A stretch of 64,000 nucleotides of DNA from JACKIC01 sp964392305 (GCA_964392305.1 CAYMPV010000007.1:160483-224482), one strand, 5' to 3'. Shown: positions 44,886 to 54,120, numbered from the stretch's first letter. The notes: a model not told the origin generated them from the sequence alone. A program made the numbers and translations.

Positions 44886-46436
44886 GTGAACTTTCGGCAT
44901 GTCGCCCGAGTCCTCGCCGGCTTCGTCGCGTTCTTCAGCCTGGTCCAACTGGTGCCCTTGGGGTTGGCCTTGGGCGAGGACGGCGACGGCACGGTCTGTT
45001 CGCAGGATGGGTTCGTCGCCGGCATCGTCACCGGCGTCGGCACCGCGGCGGTGCTCTTCTGGCTGGGTCGCAGCGCGCGCGGCGAACTCTTCCGCCGTGA
45101 GACGCTGTTGATCGCGGGGGTCGCCTGGCTGGTTGCCGGCGTGATCGGGGCGGTGCCGTTCTTCGGCTCCGGTCTGCTGCCGGACCCCGTCGACGCGCTG
45201 TTCGAGTCGGTCAGCGGCTTGTCCACGTGCGGCGGCACGGTGCTCGGAGGCGCGGGCAACCCGACGCCCGAAGCGACGCCTGCGAGCCTGTTGTTGTGGC
45301 GTGCGATGCTGCAGTGGTTGGGAGGCATCGGCATCGTGCTGGCGTTCGTCGCGTTGATGCCGGCCATGGGGCGCACCGGCAAGAACCTGTTGATGGCCGA
45401 AGCCGTCGGCGTGAGCACCGAGAGTTACCAGCCCAGTATCCGGGCGCGCGCCCACGGCATCGCGATGGTCTACGTCGGCCTGACGACACTCTGTGCGATG
45501 TCGCTGGTGTGGATCGGGGGCATGGGTTGGTTCGATGCCGTCTGCCACGCGTTCACGTGTCTGGCTACCGGCGGTTTCTCGACGCGCAGCAGCATCGCCC
45601 TGTTCGACAGTCTCGGCGTCGAGGTGGTGCTGACGACGTTCATGTTCATCGGTGGCTGCAGCTTCACGGTGATGGCGGGGGTGGTGCGCGACGGCTGGAG
45701 CGGACTGCAAGGCATGCTGCGGTCAGGCGAGTTCCGCATCTACACGCTGTTCACCGCTGCGGCGGTGATCGGCGTCACCGTCGACCTGATGCGACGGGGC
45801 ATGGATCCTGGCGGGGCGCTGCGGCAAGCCTCGTTCAACGTGATCAGCATGCTGAGCTGCTGCGGCTACGCGACCGCCGATTTCCATGCCTGGCCGCCGC
45901 TGTCGTTGATCGTGATCCTTACCTGCTCACTGATCGGTGGTTGCTCGGGATCGGCTGCCGGGGGGCTCAAACAAGTCCGTCTGCTCGTCTGCCTGAAGCT
46001 GCTCGGCCACACCGTGCGCCGCTTCGTGCAACCCAACCTGGTCGAACGCATCAAGCTCGACGAGGAAGTGCTGCAGGCATCGACGCTGTCGACGGTGTTG
46101 TCGGTCGTGTTGCTGTGGCTGCTCACCGTCCTGGCCGGCAGCATGGTGTTGGCGCTCGACCAGCGGTTGAGCTTCGTCGCCTGCCTCTCGGCCAGTGCAA
46201 GCATGCTCGGTTGCTGTGGTCCGGCGATGGCTGCCGTGCATCCCGATGTGCTCGTGCAGTCGTTGCCGACGCTCGGGGCGGCGGTGCAGGTGGTGGGGCC
46301 CAACGTGGGGCCGTTCGGCGGCTTCGGCGACCTGTCGATGCTCGGCAAGTTGGCGATGTGCGTGCAGATGGTGCTGGGTCGTTTGGAGTTGCTGCCGATC
46401 CTGGCCCTGTTGTCACCGCGCTTCTGGCAGCGTTGA
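44886..46436 (+). CDS. TrkH/KtrB-type potassium transporter membrane subunit
   Basis: A 516-residue protein with a GTG start and about eleven hydrophobic segments in the MPM repeat arrangement. The four pore loops can be placed: SGLSTCGGTV (P1, about 111-119), FTCLATGGFST (P2, about 222), SCCGYATADF (P3, about 324) and LGCCGPAM (P4, about 440). The four filter glycines are kept, but P1, P3 and P4 carry cysteines where Thr, Asn or Ile are usual. The C-terminal VGP..GPFGGFGD and VLGRLELLPILALLSPRFW are canonical. No TrkA/KtrA regulatory subunit gene is nearby, so it must be elsewhere. Confidence 0.9.
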   Translation: MNFRHVARVLAGFVAFFSLVQLVPLGLALGEDGDGTVCSQDGFVAGIVTGVGTAAVLFWLGRSARGELFRRETLLIAGVAWLVAGVIGAVPFFGSGLLPDPVDALFESVSGLSTCGGTVLGGAGNPTPEATPASLLLWRAMLQWLGGIGIVLAFVALMPAMGRTGKNLLMAEAVGVSTESYQPSIRARAHGIAMVYVGLTTLCAMSLVWIGGMGWFDAVCHAFTCLATGGFSTRSSIALFDSLGVEVVLTTFMFIGGCSFTVMAGVVRDGWSGLQGMLRSGEFRIYTLFTAAAVIGVTVDLMRRGMDPGGALRQASFNVISMLSCCGYATADFHAWPPLSLIVILTCSLIGGCSGSAAGGLKQVRLLVCLKLLGHTVRRFVQPNLVERIKLDEEVLQASTLSTVLSVVLLWLLTVLAGSMVLALDQRLSFVACLSASASMLGCCGPAMAAVHPDVLVQSLPTLGAAVQVVGPNVGPFGGFGDLSMLGKLAMCVQMVLGRLELLPILALLSPRFWQR

Positions 46437-46536
46437 CGGCGAACGCCTGCAGGAAGGAGACGGTTACGCTGCGTGCGAAACGACCACAGGCCTGCGTGTC
46501 GGTCTCGTAGCCCATGGTGCTCGAACCCGCTTGCAC

Positions 46537-46542
46537 TAGCCT
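46537..46542 (+). promoter_or_regulatory. -10-like box TAGCCT
   Basis: TAGCCT 25 bases before the ATG at 46568, identical to the boxes at 5560 and 21296. The expected leader is about 19 bases. Confidence 0.3.
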
Positions 46543-46567
46543 GTTGGCCTTCACACGCCGAAACCTG

Positions 46568-48130
46568 ATGCAGTACTCGATCCTTCGTTCTTCCGCCCCC
46601 GTCGTCTCCATCACTCTGTGCCTCGCCCTCGCGACGACCGCGACCGCACAGAGCCCCCTGGGCACGATCACCGGAACCGTCACCCAAGGCCAGCTCGGCA
46701 CCTGCCTGCGCGACGTGGGCGATTTCGACGGCGACGGTGTGCGCGACTTCGCGGCGAGCGAACCTGGCAGCAACAGCAACACGGCCGGCGTGATGCGGAT
46801 CTACTCGGGTGCGACGAGCAACCTGCTGCGCACCTTCCAGGGCACGCTCGCCACCGGCATATGGGGCCTGGGCAGCAAGGACATCTGCGTCGTCGGCGAC
46901 GTCAACGGCGACGGCACCACGGACTTCGCGGGCGGTTATGTCAACCGCGGTGTGCTCGACGTGTTCTCGGGAGCGACCGGGGCACGGCTCTACCGCCTCG
47001 GCCCGACCTTCGAGTACTACCAGTACGCATGCAGCGTCGGCGATCGCGACGCCGATGGTCGTGACGACTTCGCGGCGATCGTCTACGTCAACAGCAGCGT
47101 GCAGCTGTGGACGATCAAGGGCAACACGGGCACCCAGCTGTCGGTCATCGACGCACAGCCCCAGGAAGGGCTGTTGCGTGATGTCGGCGATCTCGACGGT
47201 GACGGCAGCAAGGAGTTCGTGCGGGTCGGTTACGGCACCTGTGACGTCTACCGCATGAATCCACCGGCGCGCCTGCGGCGCATCACCCTGGGCAGCGGCG
47301 CCAGCGACGTGGACTTCGCCGATTGGAACGGCGACGGGCGCCGGGATCTGGTCGTGCATTACGACCAGAGTCAGCAGCCGAGCGTCGTCGTCTTCAACCT
47401 GACCACGGGCGCACAGCTGCGCAGCTACACGTTGATGGGAATGCTGGCGAACTCGGCAGCGATGGGCATGGCGGTGCTCGGTGACTGTGACCAGGACGGC
47501 ACGCCGGACTTCGCGCTGCGCGTCGGCGCCGATCCGATCAACGCCGGCACCGCCCACGTGGCGTTCTTCTCCGGTGCCTCCGGGGCACGCATCGGCGATT
47601 GGCCCGGTTCGCCGCAGTTCCCGGCGACCGGCACCCTGCAGGGCCTCGGTGACGTCAACAGCGACTCCTTCCCGGACTTCGTGATGGCGGCGCCCAGCCA
47701 TCAATCCGGAGTCGGCGGCCTGCAGGTGGTCTCGGCGCGCACGTTCGCGGCTATGATCACCAAGCCCGTGAACTGCTACGCCGGTCCGTTCCCGCCCCAA
47801 CTCGGCATGACGCGTCCGGTGCTCGGCGCCGCCTGCACCATCGCGGGGCGCGATGCGCCGGTCGGTGCGCCGTGTTTCCTGGTGCTCAGCCCGATGCCCG
47901 CCGTCGCCACCAACCTCGGCGCACCAGGCTGCGACGCGTGGTTCTGGATCGGCGCGGGGGCGCTGCTCGCCCAGCCGACCGCGCGGCCCGACTGGAGCCT
48001 GCAGGTGCCGGTGCCCAACGTGCGGCAGCTCGTCGGTCTGGAGATCGCCCTGCAGGCCTACTACGTCGGCACCGCGTCGCCGCTCGGTTACGACCTGACC
48101 AATGGGGTGTGGGCGCGGTTGGGTTACTGA
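46568..48130 (+). CDS. Secreted FG-GAP (integrin-alpha-type) propeller protein with shared C-terminal module
   Basis: A 520-residue protein; signal peptide ends ATA|QSP. Seven calcium-loop motifs of the FG-GAP type appear in order: DFDGDGVRDF, DVNGDGTTDF, DRDADGRDDF, DLDGDGSKEF, DWNGDGRRDL, DCDQDGTPDF and DVNSDSFPDF. This fits a complete seven-bladed calcium-binding propeller at about residues 30-400. The last 115 residues resemble the shared C-terminal module (PVGAPCFLVLS, LGAPGCDAWFWIG, VPVPNVRQLVGLEIALQAYYVG). Such propellers usually mediate adhesion. The ATG at 46568 gives the signal peptide. Confidence 0.87.
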   Translation: MQYSILRSSAPVVSITLCLALATTATAQSPLGTITGTVTQGQLGTCLRDVGDFDGDGVRDFAASEPGSNSNTAGVMRIYSGATSNLLRTFQGTLATGIWGLGSKDICVVGDVNGDGTTDFAGGYVNRGVLDVFSGATGARLYRLGPTFEYYQYACSVGDRDADGRDDFAAIVYVNSSVQLWTIKGNTGTQLSVIDAQPQEGLLRDVGDLDGDGSKEFVRVGYGTCDVYRMNPPARLRRITLGSGASDVDFADWNGDGRRDLVVHYDQSQQPSVVVFNLTTGAQLRSYTLMGMLANSAAMGMAVLGDCDQDGTPDFALRVGADPINAGTAHVAFFSGASGARIGDWPGSPQFPATGTLQGLGDVNSDSFPDFVMAAPSHQSGVGGLQVVSARTFAAMITKPVNCYAGPFPPQLGMTRPVLGAACTIAGRDAPVGAPCFLVLSPMPAVATNLGAPGCDAWFWIGAGALLAQPTARPDWSLQVPVPNVRQLVGLEIALQAYYVGTASPLGYDLTNGVWARLGY

Positions 48131-48146
48131 GGCGTGAGCGTGGAGT

Positions 48147-50396
48147 TCACGATCGTTCCGATGGCAGATCGGTTCGCTGCGGGCGCCGTGCGCCCAACAC
48201 TGCTCGGCACAAGACCATGCCCAGCGTGAGCCAGCCGATACCGGTCAGCGCGTCGTAGAGCCCGGTCCCGTAGGTGAAGCGCACCACGTTGTCGCCGGCG
48301 TGCACGGGCACGGCGCGGAACACGAAGTTCGCGCAGCGCACCGCGACCGGGCGGCCGTCGACGGTGGCGCCCCAGTCCGGTGCCCAGCGATCGGTGACGA
48401 ACAACCAGCCGTCGCGCGGCGCGTGATACGCGAGCTCGAGCACATCGGGTCGATACTCACGCACCGTCACGTCGGCCGGTTCGCAGGCGGCCTGCAACGT
48501 GAGATCCACGGTCGTCGCGTCAGCTGCGGCGGCGCGGTGCGTGACCACGTCCGTGTCGTGCAGGACCAGCGGTGCTGTGCCGAGCGCTCGGCTGCGTTCG
48601 ACCAACGCCGCGAACTGCGCGTCGTCCCACGGCACCTCGATCGGTGCGTCGTGGAACCAGAACCGTCGATCGCCGAGCGCCATCGCCGCGAGTTCGGGGT
48701 GTCGTTGCTGCTCGGTGTGGAAACGGTTCTCCTGCGTGGTGTAGCCGCCGAGCACGGGCTGTTTGGTGACGACCTGGGCGTTGCAGGCGAAACGATCGCC
48801 GGGTGCCCACGGTTGGCGCGGCGCCAGGGTGCCACCGGGCGCGAGGTCGAACGACGCCGAGCGTGCGGCCTCCAGTTGCTGCGCCTGCGCCAACGCGCCG
48901 CTGTCGTCGTGACAGATCGTGCGTGCGCAGATGGTTCGCGTGGCGCCGGCGTCGAGCAGGGCGAGCGCGACGAACGCCGTCGGTGCCCAACGGCGGCGCA
49001 GCGTGGGCGCGCCGACCGCGAGCAGCACGGCGATCGCCGCGGCTGCGCCCCAGAACAACACGCCGAAGGCCATCGTCGCCCAGAGCAAGGGGCGGAAGCT
49101 CCATGTCGTCGCGACGCAGTGGTAGGCGATCACCGCGCTGGCAACGCCGACGAGCGTGAGTGTGGCCCAGAGCAGCGGGCGCCGACGTTCCTGGCTGTCC
49201 TTGGTCAGCAGCGCCGCGACATCGCGGCTGCCGAGCAGGGCGAGGTGCGCGACGGCGAGCACGAAGAAGCTGCGGAACAGCGTGCTCTGGCGGAAGTAGC
49301 GCGTCGGCGGCAACAGGTCGTAGAGCCAGCCGCGCAGCGGCAGGTGGCCGCCGAGCGCCAGGCCCAGACCGAGCAACGCCAGAAGCACGAGCACGGCGCG
49401 GCTGCGGCTGCGCGGCCGCAACCCGAAGCCGGCGACGGCGAGCAGCAGGGTGCCGACGCCGAGGTAGATGCCGACCGAGCTGACGTCCGTGGTCGGCCAC
49501 AGGCCGGCGCGGTCCTTGGCCTTGAGGGCTGCAAGCGTCGGCGTGGCGAGCGTCGCGAGCGCGCCGGGTTCGAGCGCGTTCTGGCCGACGGCGATCTCGC
49601 GCGGCAGCACGCCGACGCGATCGTGGTAGCCGGCGCCGGCGCGGAAGAACGACACGTAGGTCGCGGACATCACCAGCAGCCCGACTGCGACGAGCAGACC
49701 CAGGCAGCGCGAGAAGGTGAGCAAGAAGGCGCGAAGCGTTCCGCCCTGCATGCGGCACAGGCCGAGGATGGCCACGTAGATGCCGCTGGCGATCGTCAGT
49801 CCCGGGTAGCCGCCGCACGCGGCGAGGCCCCACAACGCGCCGGCTTCGACGGCCGGCCAGAGCTGGCGCGTGCGCAGCGCGCGGTCGAATCGCCACACCA
49901 CGAACGGCCACAGCGACAGCGACCACAGCCACGACAGGTGTTCGGCATGACCGGTGTAGAGGCCCGACAGAAGGAAGCCCAACGCGGTCACGAAGCCGCC
50001 CCAGACCGGCGCGCCGAGCGAGCGGGCCAGGCACAGGATGCCGACGCCGCCGAGCCACCAGACGAACAGCCACCAGCAGACGAAGCCGAGCAGCGAGCTG
50101 CCGAGCAGCCAGCCGGCGAGGACGTGCGGCAGCGACAGCGCACCAACCTGCGGCTCGGCGAACAGCGGCGCGCCGGCGTGGGTCCACGGATCCCACGAGA
50201 CCAGTTCGCCGGCGCGGGCCGCGTCGGCGACGAGCGCGAAGAACGGCCGGAACTGATCGGCGGCGTCCCAGAGAGGCACCTCATTGCCCAGCAGCAGGTT
50301 GCGGTTGACGACCAGCAACACGACGGCGAGCGCGACCGCGGCTGTCAACCAGCGGTGGCCGTTCGCCGACGCGGGGGGATGATGGGGGTCGGTCAA
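48147..50396 (-). CDS. YfhO-like polytopic membrane protein
   Basis: A 749-residue protein starting at TTG. About 12-13 membrane segments lie within residues 15-500, and a soluble outside domain of about 200 residues (RFWFHDAPIEVPWDDAQFAAL, DGWLFVTDRWAPDWGATVDG) precedes one last membrane helix. The YYPGW..VDG-like DRWAPDWGATVDGRPV motif and the LLLGNEVPLWDAADQFRPFF opening are features of the YfhO family, GT-C-like proteins linked to lipoteichoic acid or glycan glycosylation in Firmicutes. The acceptor here is unknown. It is divergent from the propeller/ExbD-like paralogue. Confidence 0.8.
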   Translation of the reverse strand: MTDPHHPPASANGHRWLTAAVALAVVLLVVNRNLLLGNEVPLWDAADQFRPFFALVADAARAGELVSWDPWTHAGAPLFAEPQVGALSLPHVLAGWLLGSSLLGFVCWWLFVWWLGGVGILCLARSLGAPVWGGFVTALGFLLSGLYTGHAEHLSWLWSLSLWPFVVWRFDRALRTRQLWPAVEAGALWGLAACGGYPGLTIASGIYVAILGLCRMQGGTLRAFLLTFSRCLGLLVAVGLLVMSATYVSFFRAGAGYHDRVGVLPREIAVGQNALEPGALATLATPTLAALKAKDRAGLWPTTDVSSVGIYLGVGTLLLAVAGFGLRPRSRSRAVLVLLALLGLGLALGGHLPLRGWLYDLLPPTRYFRQSTLFRSFFVLAVAHLALLGSRDVAALLTKDSQERRRPLLWATLTLVGVASAVIAYHCVATTWSFRPLLWATMAFGVLFWGAAAAIAVLLAVGAPTLRRRWAPTAFVALALLDAGATRTICARTICHDDSGALAQAQQLEAARSASFDLAPGGTLAPRQPWAPGDRFACNAQVVTKQPVLGGYTTQENRFHTEQQRHPELAAMALGDRRFWFHDAPIEVPWDDAQFAALVERSRALGTAPLVLHDTDVVTHRAAAADATTVDLTLQAACEPADVTVREYRPDVLELAYHAPRDGWLFVTDRWAPDWGATVDGRPVAVRCANFVFRAVPVHAGDNVVRFTYGTGLYDALTGIGWLTLGMVLCRAVLGARRPQRTDLPSERS

Positions 50397-50553
50397 GCGG
50401 GCGTCCTACACGACACTGTTTCACGTGTGGTGGCGTCAGTCAACGCGTCGCAGCACGCCCCGATGTCGACCACAAGGCGCGTGCTGCCGTCGCGTCGATG
50501 GCTTGGGGGGAAGGATTGGCCCCGGGCCACCGTCGGAAGAGGTTTGCATTCGC

Positions 50554-51663
50554 ATGCCCGCCGCTCGCCTGGCTCCCTTCCTGTTGCTCATGGCCATCCT
50601 GCCCGCGCAGCGGCATCTGCTCGATACCCTGCCGCAAGATGCCGAGGCCCGCGAGTTGTGCGGCTTCGTCGGTCACATGGTCCCGTTCGATCTGCCCGGT
50701 CGAGGCGAGATCCGCGGCCTGGCCACGATCGGGTCCGACCGCGCGCGGGTGGTGTGGCTGCTGCGCGGTGCCGAACTGATGCGCCTGGCCTGGCCGTCGC
50801 TGCAACTCGAACACCAGGTCGAGACCGAGGTCGCGTTGCGCGGACTCTGCACCGATGGCCGGTTCCTCTATTCGCTGGGCGAGGGGGAGATCGTCGTGCT
50901 CGATCCGATCGCGGGTCGGCCCGTGTCGACCCGGCCCCTCGACACCGGGCCGACGCCGTCGGCGCTCGGGTGGCATGCCGGCGCACTGTTCGTGGCCAGC
51001 GGCCGGGACTTGCGCCGGCTCGGCGAGCCGGTTGCCGATCCCGATGCCGACCTGAAGGCGACTGAATCACAGCGGATCACGCGCGATCCCGTGCACTGGC
51101 TGTGCAGCGACGGCTCGCGCCTGTGGGCGGGGAGCCGGGCCGAACTGCGGCCGGTAGACACGGATGTCCGCGCAGCCGCGGTCTGGAACGGTGGCCGCTG
51201 GCCGGTTCGTATCGACGCCGGCGCCGCGGTGTGGATCGGCGGCGCGTTGCTGCTCGCAGCCGAGTATCGGGATGCGCGGCAACAGCGCCATGTGCTGTGC
51301 GGCCTGTGGACCCCGAAGCCGCCACCGGCCGCGGACCGCATCGTGGTGCACTTCACCCGCGGTGCCGCCGGTGAGCAGTGGCTGGTCGGGGAATCGCGCT
51401 GCTGGAGCCTGCGGCAACTGCGCTCGCGACTGTTGCGCCTCGCCAGCGATCGGCGCGTCCGCGTGACCGGCGCTGACGGCAGTCTTCGGGTGATGCCGAT
51501 CGTGCTCGAAGCGGGGATCGGTGCGACCGTTCGGCAGCTGGGCGAGACATGGGACGTTGCCCGATCGGTGGGCTTCAGCGAGATCTCGAGCCCAGCTCAA
51601 GAAGCCTGGGCGCGCGACCGCGTGGCGTGGGCGCGTACGGGGCTGCAGCCCGTGGACAGGTGA
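50554..51663 (+). CDS. Secreted propeller/ExbD-like protein, paralogue of the sigma-linked sensor
   Basis: A 369-residue protein; signal peptide ends LPA|QRH. From residue 40 it matches the anti-sigma-like protein at 14616-15884: MVPFDLPGRGEIRGLA against LVPMTLPGEGPIRGLA, then LRGLCTDGRFLYSLGEGEIVVLDPI against LRGLAADRRFLYVLERDAVEVFDPI (compared in parts). It shares the C-terminal ExbD-like region (VMPIVLEAGIGATVRQL, WDVARSVGF). It lacks the cytosolic segment and membrane anchor and has a cleavable signal instead, so it should be periplasmic and free. It could compete for the same ligand. Confidence 0.78.
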   Translation: MPAARLAPFLLLMAILPAQRHLLDTLPQDAEARELCGFVGHMVPFDLPGRGEIRGLATIGSDRARVVWLLRGAELMRLAWPSLQLEHQVETEVALRGLCTDGRFLYSLGEGEIVVLDPIAGRPVSTRPLDTGPTPSALGWHAGALFVASGRDLRRLGEPVADPDADLKATESQRITRDPVHWLCSDGSRLWAGSRAELRPVDTDVRAAAVWNGGRWPVRIDAGAAVWIGGALLLAAEYRDARQQRHVLCGLWTPKPPPAADRIVVHFTRGAAGEQWLVGESRCWSLRQLRSRLLRLASDRRVRVTGADGSLRVMPIVLEAGIGATVRQLGETWDVARSVGFSEISSPAQEAWARDRVAWARTGLQPVDR

Positions 51664-51767
51664 GCGCCGGTCGGTTCTGTCGCGTCAACGGAAGACGCTC
51701 GTGAAGCCGCCTACGCCATGGCTGGGCAGATGACCCCGGGCATCGAAGCGGCAGGGCCGCGCCGCGG

Positions 51768-52355
51768 TCAGCCGCGGGCGGCGCGCACCAGCGCTGCGAT
51801 CGCCGACACGGTCTTGTAGTTGCGCGCCGTGACGATGCTGCCGAACACGCGGTCGAGCACCGCCGGTGTCAGCTTGGATCGGGCCACGCCGTCGGCGAAG
51901 TCGATCCAGATCGCCTCGCCGCGCACCTCGACCCGTTCGCCGGCTTTGCAGTAGGACGCCAGCGCTGCCGCAGCGGTGCGTTGTCGCGCCTTGTCGACGC
52001 CGGCTTTGGCCAACGCGAGGTGCAGCAGGTTGGGGCGCTGTTGCTGCGCCGCTTCGAACACGTCGCTGGTGGCGTGCTCGAGGCAGTCTGCGGCGCCGCA
52101 GACGATCACCGGCACGGCGAAGTCGAAGTGTGCCGCGATCGCCCCTTCGAGCGCGGCCTCGAGCTGGTCGCGGTCGCCGGCGGCGCGGAACAGCACGTTG
52201 CCGCTCTGGATGTAGGTGGTGACGTCGTGCCAGCCGAGCCCGGCGCACAGGTCTCGAAGTTCCGCCATCGGCACCCTCTTGTTGCCGCCGACGTTGATGC
52301 CGCGCAGCAGCGCGATCTGCCACTGCCGGCCGCGCGGCGCCCGTGCCTTGACCAT
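51768..52355 (-). CDS. DUF1697 family protein
   Basis: A 195-residue cytosolic protein. The N-terminal LLRGINVGGNKRVPMAELR and TYIQSGNVLF segments (about 18-60) are diagnostic of DUF1697, whose biochemical role is not established. The length is usual for the family. The C-terminal FGSIVTARNYKTV segment is also conserved. The start at 52355 is preferred to the upstream ATG at 52391 because homology begins shortly after it. It converges with the propeller/ExbD-like gene. Confidence 0.88.
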   Translation of the reverse strand: MVKARAPRGRQWQIALLRGINVGGNKRVPMAELRDLCAGLGWHDVTTYIQSGNVLFRAAGDRDQLEAALEGAIAAHFDFAVPVIVCGAADCLEHATSDVFEAAQQQRPNLLHLALAKAGVDKARQRTAAAALASYCKAGERVEVRGEAIWIDFADGVARSKLTPAVLDRVFGSIVTARNYKTVSAIAALVRAARG

Positions 52356-52602
52356 GCCCGCACGTTGCCGCCGCGCGACGGCAGAATCCATGGGTCGTCG
52401 CCGGACATGGGGTTGACCCGCCAGGAGCCGCGCGCTTTCCTACCGCGGCGCTCCGGTCCGGAGCCGAACTCCTTTCGGGTCCTCCGCCTCGGGATCCAAC
52501 AACGGGAGCAAAGGGGAGCCCCGACTCCTCCGGACGACGAACCCTTCTTCCTCGACAGCGGCTGGGCATGCGGTGGGCGGGCTGCAGGCCCCGCCATGTC
52601 CT

Positions 52603-52616
52603 GGGATGTCCATCCC
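52603..52616. promoter_or_regulatory. Short inverted repeat in the BtrH-like leader
   Basis: GGGATG and CATCCC face each other across two bases, 14 bases before the ATG at 52630 and next to its purine-rich ribosome-binding region. It may be an operator half-site pair; the tight loop makes a hairpin unlikely. Confidence 0.3.
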
Positions 52617-52629
52617 GAGAGAAGAAGCG

Positions 52630-53943
52630 ATGACTCGTCAAGCTACGTTCAAGCAGAAGATCCGCGCGCGCATGCAGAAAACCGGCGAGCGTTACGCCGC
52701 CGCCAGATCGGTGCTGCTCGCCAATGCCGTTCCCGCGCCGTTCCCCAAGGGCGCCACGATCGTGCCCGGTTACCAACTCCTGCCCGGCGTGCAGCGGGAG
52801 TCGGCGCGGCTCGCGGCAGCGCTGCGGCAGGCCGGCGTCGTCGATCCGGCAACCGGTGCGCCGTTCACCGAGACCAAGGTCCACGGGCTGATGGGCGGCA
52901 TCGGCTTCATGTACTTCCTGTTCGAATACCGCGGCTTTCCGCCGCTGATGTCGTTCGTGTGTCGGTCGTGGTCGATGCCCGGGCCGTTGCTCGAACGCGC
53001 GCTCGCGCACGCCGGCATCCTGCACGAGTTGTCGGCGACGGGCAGCAGCAACGTCGCGGCCAAGGCGCTCGACGACGCGCTTGCTGCAGGCAAGGCGGCG
53101 CACGTCACCGTCGATGCGGCGTCGTTGCCGTGGGTCGGTGCAGACCAGACGTGGGTGGGGCAGATGCCGATGCAGCTCAACGTCATCGGCACGCTCGGCG
53201 CCGACTACGTCGTCGACGTCGGCAACGCGCGCGTGCTGCCGCGCGATGTGCTCACCGCTGCGCGCGCGGCGGCGAAGAAGGAGAAACACCGACTGGTGAC
53301 GTTCTCGCCAGGTGCAGCCGGCAACGCGCCGGCCGAAGCCGCGCGTCGAGCGATCGAACACACCGCCAGGTCGTTCCGCGAATCGCCGTTCAAGGGCTTC
53401 GCGGGCAACTTCGGCCTGCAGGGGCTGCGCAAGGCGGCCAACCTGATGCGCGACAGCAAGGACCCCAAGTCGTGGAGCAGGGTCTTCCACGACGGCCCGC
53501 TCGCCTACCGCGCGCTCTACCGCACATTCGAGTGCGCGATGATCGAGCTGACCGCGCCGGCGGGCGGCCGGGCGTTCTACGCGGACTTCCTCGACGACGC
53601 GGCGAAGAATGACGGGCTGTCGGGTCTGGCGGAAGTCGCGGCGCTGGCGCGGCAGAGCGGCGAACGTTTCGAACACCTCGCCGAACACGCTGTCGCCGCC
53701 GGTGGTGAGGTGATGACGCGCGCGATCGAACTCACCGAGCAGATCGACGAGCTACGTCGCTCGGGCGGTGATGTCGGGGAGCAGGTGCGGGCCATGCGCC
53801 AGCAGCGCGATGCCCTCGGTGACGAGCTGCAGATCGACGACGCAACGCGGGTGGCGGCGTTCGTGCAACTCGGTGAAGACTTCGCGGCGATCGCCGCGAT
53901 CGAGCAGCGTCTGGTCGAGGTGCTCGAGCGCGTCGCCGGCTGA
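52630..53943 (+). CDS. BtrH-like (BtrH N-terminal / DUF4872) protein
   Basis: A 437-residue cytosolic protein. The first 35 residues (TFKQKIRARMQKTGERYAAAR) are a basic helical motif also seen at the start of unrelated actinobacterial proteins. Residues about 50-190 follow the BtrH N-terminal domain (VHGLMGGIGFMYFLFEYRG, SFVCRSWSMPGPLLERAL), a papain-like fold found in the butirosin acyltransferase BtrH; about 235-330 match DUF4872 (FKGFAGNFGLQGLRKAANLM). The nucleophilic Cys expected near residue 53 is absent (GVQRESAR), so acyl transfer through Cys is unlikely. The tail (330-437) is a helical, partly coiled-coil extension. Confidence 0.78.
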   Translation: MTRQATFKQKIRARMQKTGERYAAARSVLLANAVPAPFPKGATIVPGYQLLPGVQRESARLAAALRQAGVVDPATGAPFTETKVHGLMGGIGFMYFLFEYRGFPPLMSFVCRSWSMPGPLLERALAHAGILHELSATGSSNVAAKALDDALAAGKAAHVTVDAASLPWVGADQTWVGQMPMQLNVIGTLGADYVVDVGNARVLPRDVLTAARAAAKKEKHRLVTFSPGAAGNAPAEAARRAIEHTARSFRESPFKGFAGNFGLQGLRKAANLMRDSKDPKSWSRVFHDGPLAYRALYRTFECAMIELTAPAGGRAFYADFLDDAAKNDGLSGLAEVAALARQSGERFEHLAEHAVAAGGEVMTRAIELTEQIDELRRSGGDVGEQVRAMRQQRDALGDELQIDDATRVAAFVQLGEDFAAIAAIEQRLVEVLERVAG

Positions 53944-54120
53944 CGCGGTGATGAGTTCGCCGGGCGCGACCTGCGTGTCGCGTTCGGCGAAGAACGACTG
54001 CACCACGTCGAGTCGGACGTGGCCCTCGCCGCTGAACCGAATGTGTCACAGGTCCCCCGTCCAGTGGCGCGCCAGGCCACGCACGGCTGTCATCCAGCAC
54101 CCCAATCCCGCATCCCGATC

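Noticed and set aside
44899..44901. ATG just inside the TrkH-type gene as an alternative start.
   Set aside because: It is out of frame with the transporter. The in-frame GTG at 44886 gives the expected N-terminal helix.
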